From NCBI GenBank assembly GCA_927443375.1, contig CAKMKL010000058.1, forward strand, positions 1 through 33,498: a stretch of DNA of 33,498 nucleotides, read 5' to 3'. The notes under the pieces were generated by a model. It was not told where the DNA came from, searched no databases, and worked only from the letters and a program-made list of their open reading frames with translations. Origin of the DNA: an uncultured Paenibacillus sp. (GTDB lineage Bacteria > Bacillota > Bacilli > Paenibacillales > Paenibacillaceae). A program made the position numbers and the translations under genes. Below are positions 30,491 to 33,498 of this stretch, one piece after another (within the stretch, counting starts at the first letter, position 1; each line of letters opens with the position of its first letter).

Positions 30491-32275
30491 TTGCATAAGC
30501 TTATTCATAAACGCATATTCTGGGGCCTGGTAATGATGTCGGCTTTCATCGGGATACTGATTATCAGGCTTGCCTGGGTTCAATTTCTGTTGAGGGACCG
30601 TGAGGTTCCGGGAGCAGAGTACACGCTGGCCCAGATGGCCGAAATACAAAGTGAGCGGGAAACCATACTCGATAGCGGCCGGGGACGCCTGTATGACCAC
30701 AGCGGGAAGCCGCTTGCCGGAGAGACGATATGGACTGTAGCGTTTTTTCCGCAGAAGGAGCGGGAGGGAGGGGCGGCCAGTAAGGATTTGCGGCGCCTGG
30801 CCACGGTGCTGGATGTTACTTATGGTGAGCTGGAGAGCCGGATTACAGGGCTCAAGGAACCGCTGCTCTGGCCGGTCTCCGGAGGCAAAACTCCCAAGGC
30901 ACTGTCTCCCGCGCAGGCTGAAGAAGTGGAGAAGCTTGGTATCGACGGGGTCCGGGCACTGCCGTTTACCCGCAGATACGAGAATACCGTATCGGGCCGC
31001 CAGTGGCTGGGCTATCTGTCTGAGGTTTCACCGGCGGCAGCGAAGAAATCACCCACTGGACTAAGAGTTCCTTTGGCCGGAACAGACGGACTGGAGAAGA
31101 CACTTGAGCCGCTGCTGCAGGGTGTAGGCCATACGGAGGCGTATGCGCAGGTGGATGCGCACGGAAACAAGCTTCCCGGCAGCGGAATCAAAGTTAGTGC
31201 TCCGGGCAATCCATATTATCCGCTGTCTGTCTATACCACTATAGATAAAGAGCTTCAGGAAGGAATAGAGCGGCTGACGGCGGAATCGGGAGTAAAGGAA
31301 GGGGCGGTTGTGGTGCTGGACAGCCTAACCGGGGACATCGAGGCTATGGTGTCGCTGCCTTTTTATGATCCGGCGAAGATTTCACCTGAAGGCGGCGAAT
31401 GGAACAACCGGGCGCTGCAGGCGGCGGTGCCCGGCTCAATCTTTAAGGTTGTCACCGCGGCTGCCGCTCTGGAGGCGGGTGTGACTTCGCCGGAGGAGAA
31501 GTTCTATTGCTCCGGGCAATTCGGTAAATACGGCCTGTCCTGTCCCCATGGCAAAGGACACGGCCCCCTTACGCTGGCGGAAGGGTTTGCCGTGTCCTGC
31601 AATACTGTTTTTGGGATGCTGGCTGAGCGGCTAAGCGGAGCCCAGCTCCAGGCGGCGGCGCTGGCGCTCGGCCTGGGGAGAGATATAGGCTGGCAGGCGG
31701 AGAATACGCTGGGCCAGCCGCTGCTCCGGCCGCTGGCTGGTGAGCAGCGGGGGACAATCTTCAGTACGCTGCTGCCCGATGATGCGGGGCCCAGAGTGCA
31801 GACGGCCATAGGTCAGCGCGATGTAACGGTAACGCCGCTCCAGGCGGCGAACCTGGTCGTTACGCTGCTCCATGGCGGCGAGGTTAGAGCGCCGCGAATT
31901 CTGCAGCGGGTAGCGTTCAAGAACGGCCAGACGCTGCAGAATCTGCCGGCACATCTGGCCTCGGCCACTGCTGGAGCGATCTCAGTACACACGTCCAAAC
32001 TGCTGCTCTCCTGGATGCGCCTGGTAGTCACTGAAGGAACCGGGAAGCGGCTGCAGACCAGTAAATGGCCGGTGGCCGGCAAGTCAGGCACCGCTCAGAC
32101 AATGGTCAAGGGGGTTCCCCGCAACAACCAGTGGTTTATCGGATACGGCCCGGTGGACCATCCCCGCTATGCGGTCTCTGTTGCGGTGGAGAATGTTGCC
32201 CCCGGCAGCGCTCATGCCGCGACTAAGCTGTTCGGTCAGATCTTTGATTTGCTATCCGAATCTTCCGGGGCCTGA
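30491..32275 (+). CDS. Class B penicillin-binding protein (PbpI-like transpeptidase)
   Basis: A membrane-anchored peptidoglycan DD-transpeptidase of 594 residues. One N-terminal helix (about 12-31), a dimerisation-type domain, then the penicillin-binding domain with PGSIFKVV (active Ser 316, Lys 319), VSCNTVFG (Ser 369) and GKSGTAQTM (Lys 531). Length and location near the alaS-trhP block recall B. subtilis PbpI (YrrR). The frame begins at ATG 30485, but AGGAGG (30478-30483) leaves only 1 nt before it; TTG 30491 at 7 nt spacing is the more likely start (MHKLIHKRIFWG). Its last 40 bp overlap the convergent AI-2E family gene, with no terminator between. It could alternatively be named a PBP2- or sporulation-type protein. 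Confidence 0.88.
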   Translation: MHKLIHKRIFWGLVMMSAFIGILIIRLAWVQFLLRDREVPGAEYTLAQMAEIQSERETILDSGRGRLYDHSGKPLAGETIWTVAFFPQKEREGGAASKDLRRLATVLDVTYGELESRITGLKEPLLWPVSGGKTPKALSPAQAEEVEKLGIDGVRALPFTRRYENTVSGRQWLGYLSEVSPAAAKKSPTGLRVPLAGTDGLEKTLEPLLQGVGHTEAYAQVDAHGNKLPGSGIKVSAPGNPYYPLSVYTTIDKELQEGIERLTAESGVKEGAVVVLDSLTGDIEAMVSLPFYDPAKISPEGGEWNNRALQAAVPGSIFKVVTAAAALEAGVTSPEEKFYCSGQFGKYGLSCPHGKGHGPLTLAEGFAVSCNTVFGMLAERLSGAQLQAAALALGLGRDIGWQAENTLGQPLLRPLAGEQRGTIFSTLLPDDAGPRVQTAIGQRDVTVTPLQAANLVVTLLHGGEVRAPRILQRVAFKNGQTLQNLPAHLASATAGAISVHTSKLLLSWMRLVVTEGTGKRLQTSKWPVAGKSGTAQTMVKGVPRNNQWFIGYGPVDHPRYAVSVAVENVAPGSAHAATKLFGQIFDLLSESSGA

Positions 32276-33432
32276 GCTTCTGTGGACGATTCACCAGGTA
32301 CGGCCCCTCCGGCAGTCGAAGGTTCAGAAGCTGCGAACGGTGATACAATGAATTCTTCCTGGGGCAGGTAGATCCAGCGCTGCAAATACCCCTGCTGGAT
32401 CAGCTCTTTGATCAGAATGAGCAGAATAGGCGATAGAATTAGCCCGGCAACGCCGAAGGCCGACATGGAGAAAATCACAAATGCAAGCATCAGAAAGGCA
32501 GAGGATACACCGATGGAATTGCCGGTGATTTTCGGCTCCAGCAGCTGTCTGACAATAAGTACTACAGCGAGCAGTATTAACAGGCCGACGGCAAGCGAAG
32601 TGTTGCCGACGATAAACAGATAGATGATCCAGGGTATCAGGATCGTGGATACACCCAGCAGCGGCAGCACATCAAACACGGCGCAGACCAGCGCCATGGT
32701 GATTTCATTTCCGGTTCCAAGAATGAACAGGCCGACCAGGACGATGACGAAGGTGATGCTGATCAGGATCAGCTGGGCCTTCAAATAGGAGCCGATCGCC
32801 TTAAATACATTCCCCTGGACAAAAGCGTAAGCTGTCTTGAATGTCTTAGGCATTTTGTCATGGGCAATTTTACGCCAGTCCTTAATCTCCATGCTGAGGA
32901 AGAACGCCAATATAATGGCGATACCGAAATTCCCCATAAACGATGAGAAGGATCCGAGCACTCCGATCATATATTTAAAGAAAACGATCAGCCATTTGGA
33001 AAGAATATTGGTGGCGTCGGTGAAATAGCCGTTTATTTTGTCGGTCAGGTCAGCCGGCAGGGCATCAATCTGCTGCTGGAGATAGGTGGTGGCTTCTGTG
33101 AAATGCTGCTGCATGATTGCGGTATAACGCGGCAGACTATTCTGAAAGTGCAATGCCTGTGTGGCGATCAGCAGCCCGGCACCGAACAAAATACCAAGAA
33201 GGATGATCAGGAAGAGCAGAACGGAAATAGCTGAAGCGAAGGGTTTTGCCATTCCCTTCCGGTTCAGGAACCTGGCCAGCGGCTCAATCAGCAGAAAAAC
33301 AAAAAATGACAGGAATACCGGTGCAGCGAATTGGTACAGCTTGCTGAAAACGAGCATCACAAGATACACCGTCAGCACGACCAGCCCGATATCGAAGAAT
33401 GTTCGCCAATATTTTTTGTACAGCGGCAGCAT
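32236..33432 (-). CDS. AI-2E family transporter-like membrane protein (YrrI-like)
   Basis: A 398-residue polytopic membrane protein of the AI-2E transporter (PerM/TqsA) family, with the typical early pair of helices (IGLVVLTVYLVMLVFSKLY, FLSFFVFLLIEPL), a soluble middle region (about 100-150), and the C-terminal conserved part (ALVCAVFDVLPLLGVSTILI, then KITGNSIGVSSAFLMLAFVI). Transport of autoinducer-2 is shown only for some members; others move ions or have unknown cargo. The C terminus is a Ser/Glu/Ala-rich tail, encoded where the gene overlaps the penicillin-binding protein gene. I use ATG 33432 (MLPLYKKYW), with GGAG 12 nt upstream; the frame is open to 33495. B. subtilis keeps a relative (yrrI) beside alaS, as I recall. 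Positions 33433-33498 hold only its leader. Confidence 0.88.
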   Translation of the reverse strand: MLPLYKKYWRTFFDIGLVVLTVYLVMLVFSKLYQFAAPVFLSFFVFLLIEPLARFLNRKGMAKPFASAISVLLFLIILLGILFGAGLLIATQALHFQNSLPRYTAIMQQHFTEATTYLQQQIDALPADLTDKINGYFTDATNILSKWLIVFFKYMIGVLGSFSSFMGNFGIAIILAFFLSMEIKDWRKIAHDKMPKTFKTAYAFVQGNVFKAIGSYLKAQLILISITFVIVLVGLFILGTGNEITMALVCAVFDVLPLLGVSTILIPWIIYLFIVGNTSLAVGLLILLAVVLIVRQLLEPKITGNSIGVSSAFLMLAFVIFSMSAFGVAGLILSPILLILIKELIQQGYLQRWIYLPQEEFIVSPFAASEPSTAGGAVPGESSTEAQAPEDSDSKSKI

Positions 33433-33498
33433 AGATGAACACGACTCCTTTTTCAAATAGCATAATTTAGCTGTTTTTACGTTGCTGCATATCAATGC

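Overview
The window looks like chromosomal DNA of a Paenibacillus-like Firmicute. It carries a Gram-positive T-box leader, AGGAGG-type ribosome binding sites with many TTG and GTG starts, lipoprotein-type solute-binding proteins, YesM/YesN-type two-component genes, and a core gene block known from Bacillus (alaS, ireB/yrzL, ruvX/yrrK, yrzB, mltG/yrrL, trhP1, trhP2). No RNA polymerase, rRNA or tRNA gene is present to fix the species.

Layout. Positions 1-8635 hold the housekeeping block. A sigma-A promoter and an alanine-type T-box precede alaS; then come ireB-ruvX, two DUF1292 genes, mltG, and the two U32-family tRNA hydroxylation genes trhP1 and trhP2. The two trhP genes are separated by a 229-bp imperfect inverted repeat. 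The methyltransferase gene trmR (yrrM), which I recall lying between mltG and trhP1 in B. subtilis, is absent here. Positions 30491-33432 return to cell-envelope genes: a class B penicillin-binding protein resembling PbpI, and an AI-2E family membrane protein convergent with it.

Between these blocks, about 8.7-30.4 kb, lies a beta-mannan (probably glucomannan or mannan oligosaccharide) sensing and utilisation locus. It starts with a chemoreceptor, then a YesM-type histidine kinase translationally coupled to its own solute-binding lipoprotein, then a LacI-family repressor. After a patch of three decayed genes and an alpha/beta hydrolase comes a leftward operon: an intracellular GH113-type mannanase, cellobiose 2-epimerase, and a GH130 mannosylglucose phosphorylase. 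Running rightward are a YesN-type response regulator, an ABC importer (binding protein plus two permeases, no ATPase), a second GH130 phosphorylase, a CE7 acetyl esterase, and a second chemoreceptor 25 bp after the esterase.

How the genes fit together (inference from known family chemistry): oligosaccharides are imported, deacetylated by the CE7 esterase, and shortened by the GH113 enzyme and the GH130_2-like phosphorylase. Mannobiose is epimerised to mannosylglucose, which GH130_1 phosphorolyses to mannose 1-phosphate and glucose. The kinase, response regulator, LacI protein and probably CcpA control it. TTGTTA/TAACAA motifs occur at the kinase, mannanase and transporter control regions, and a near-consensus cre site overlaps the likely transporter start point. 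The most unusual aspects are the dedicated second binding protein with the kinase, the two related chemoreceptors at the ends of the locus, the 229-bp hairpin between trhP1 and trhP2, and a regularly spaced array of four palindromic 21-bp motifs at 17761-17944.
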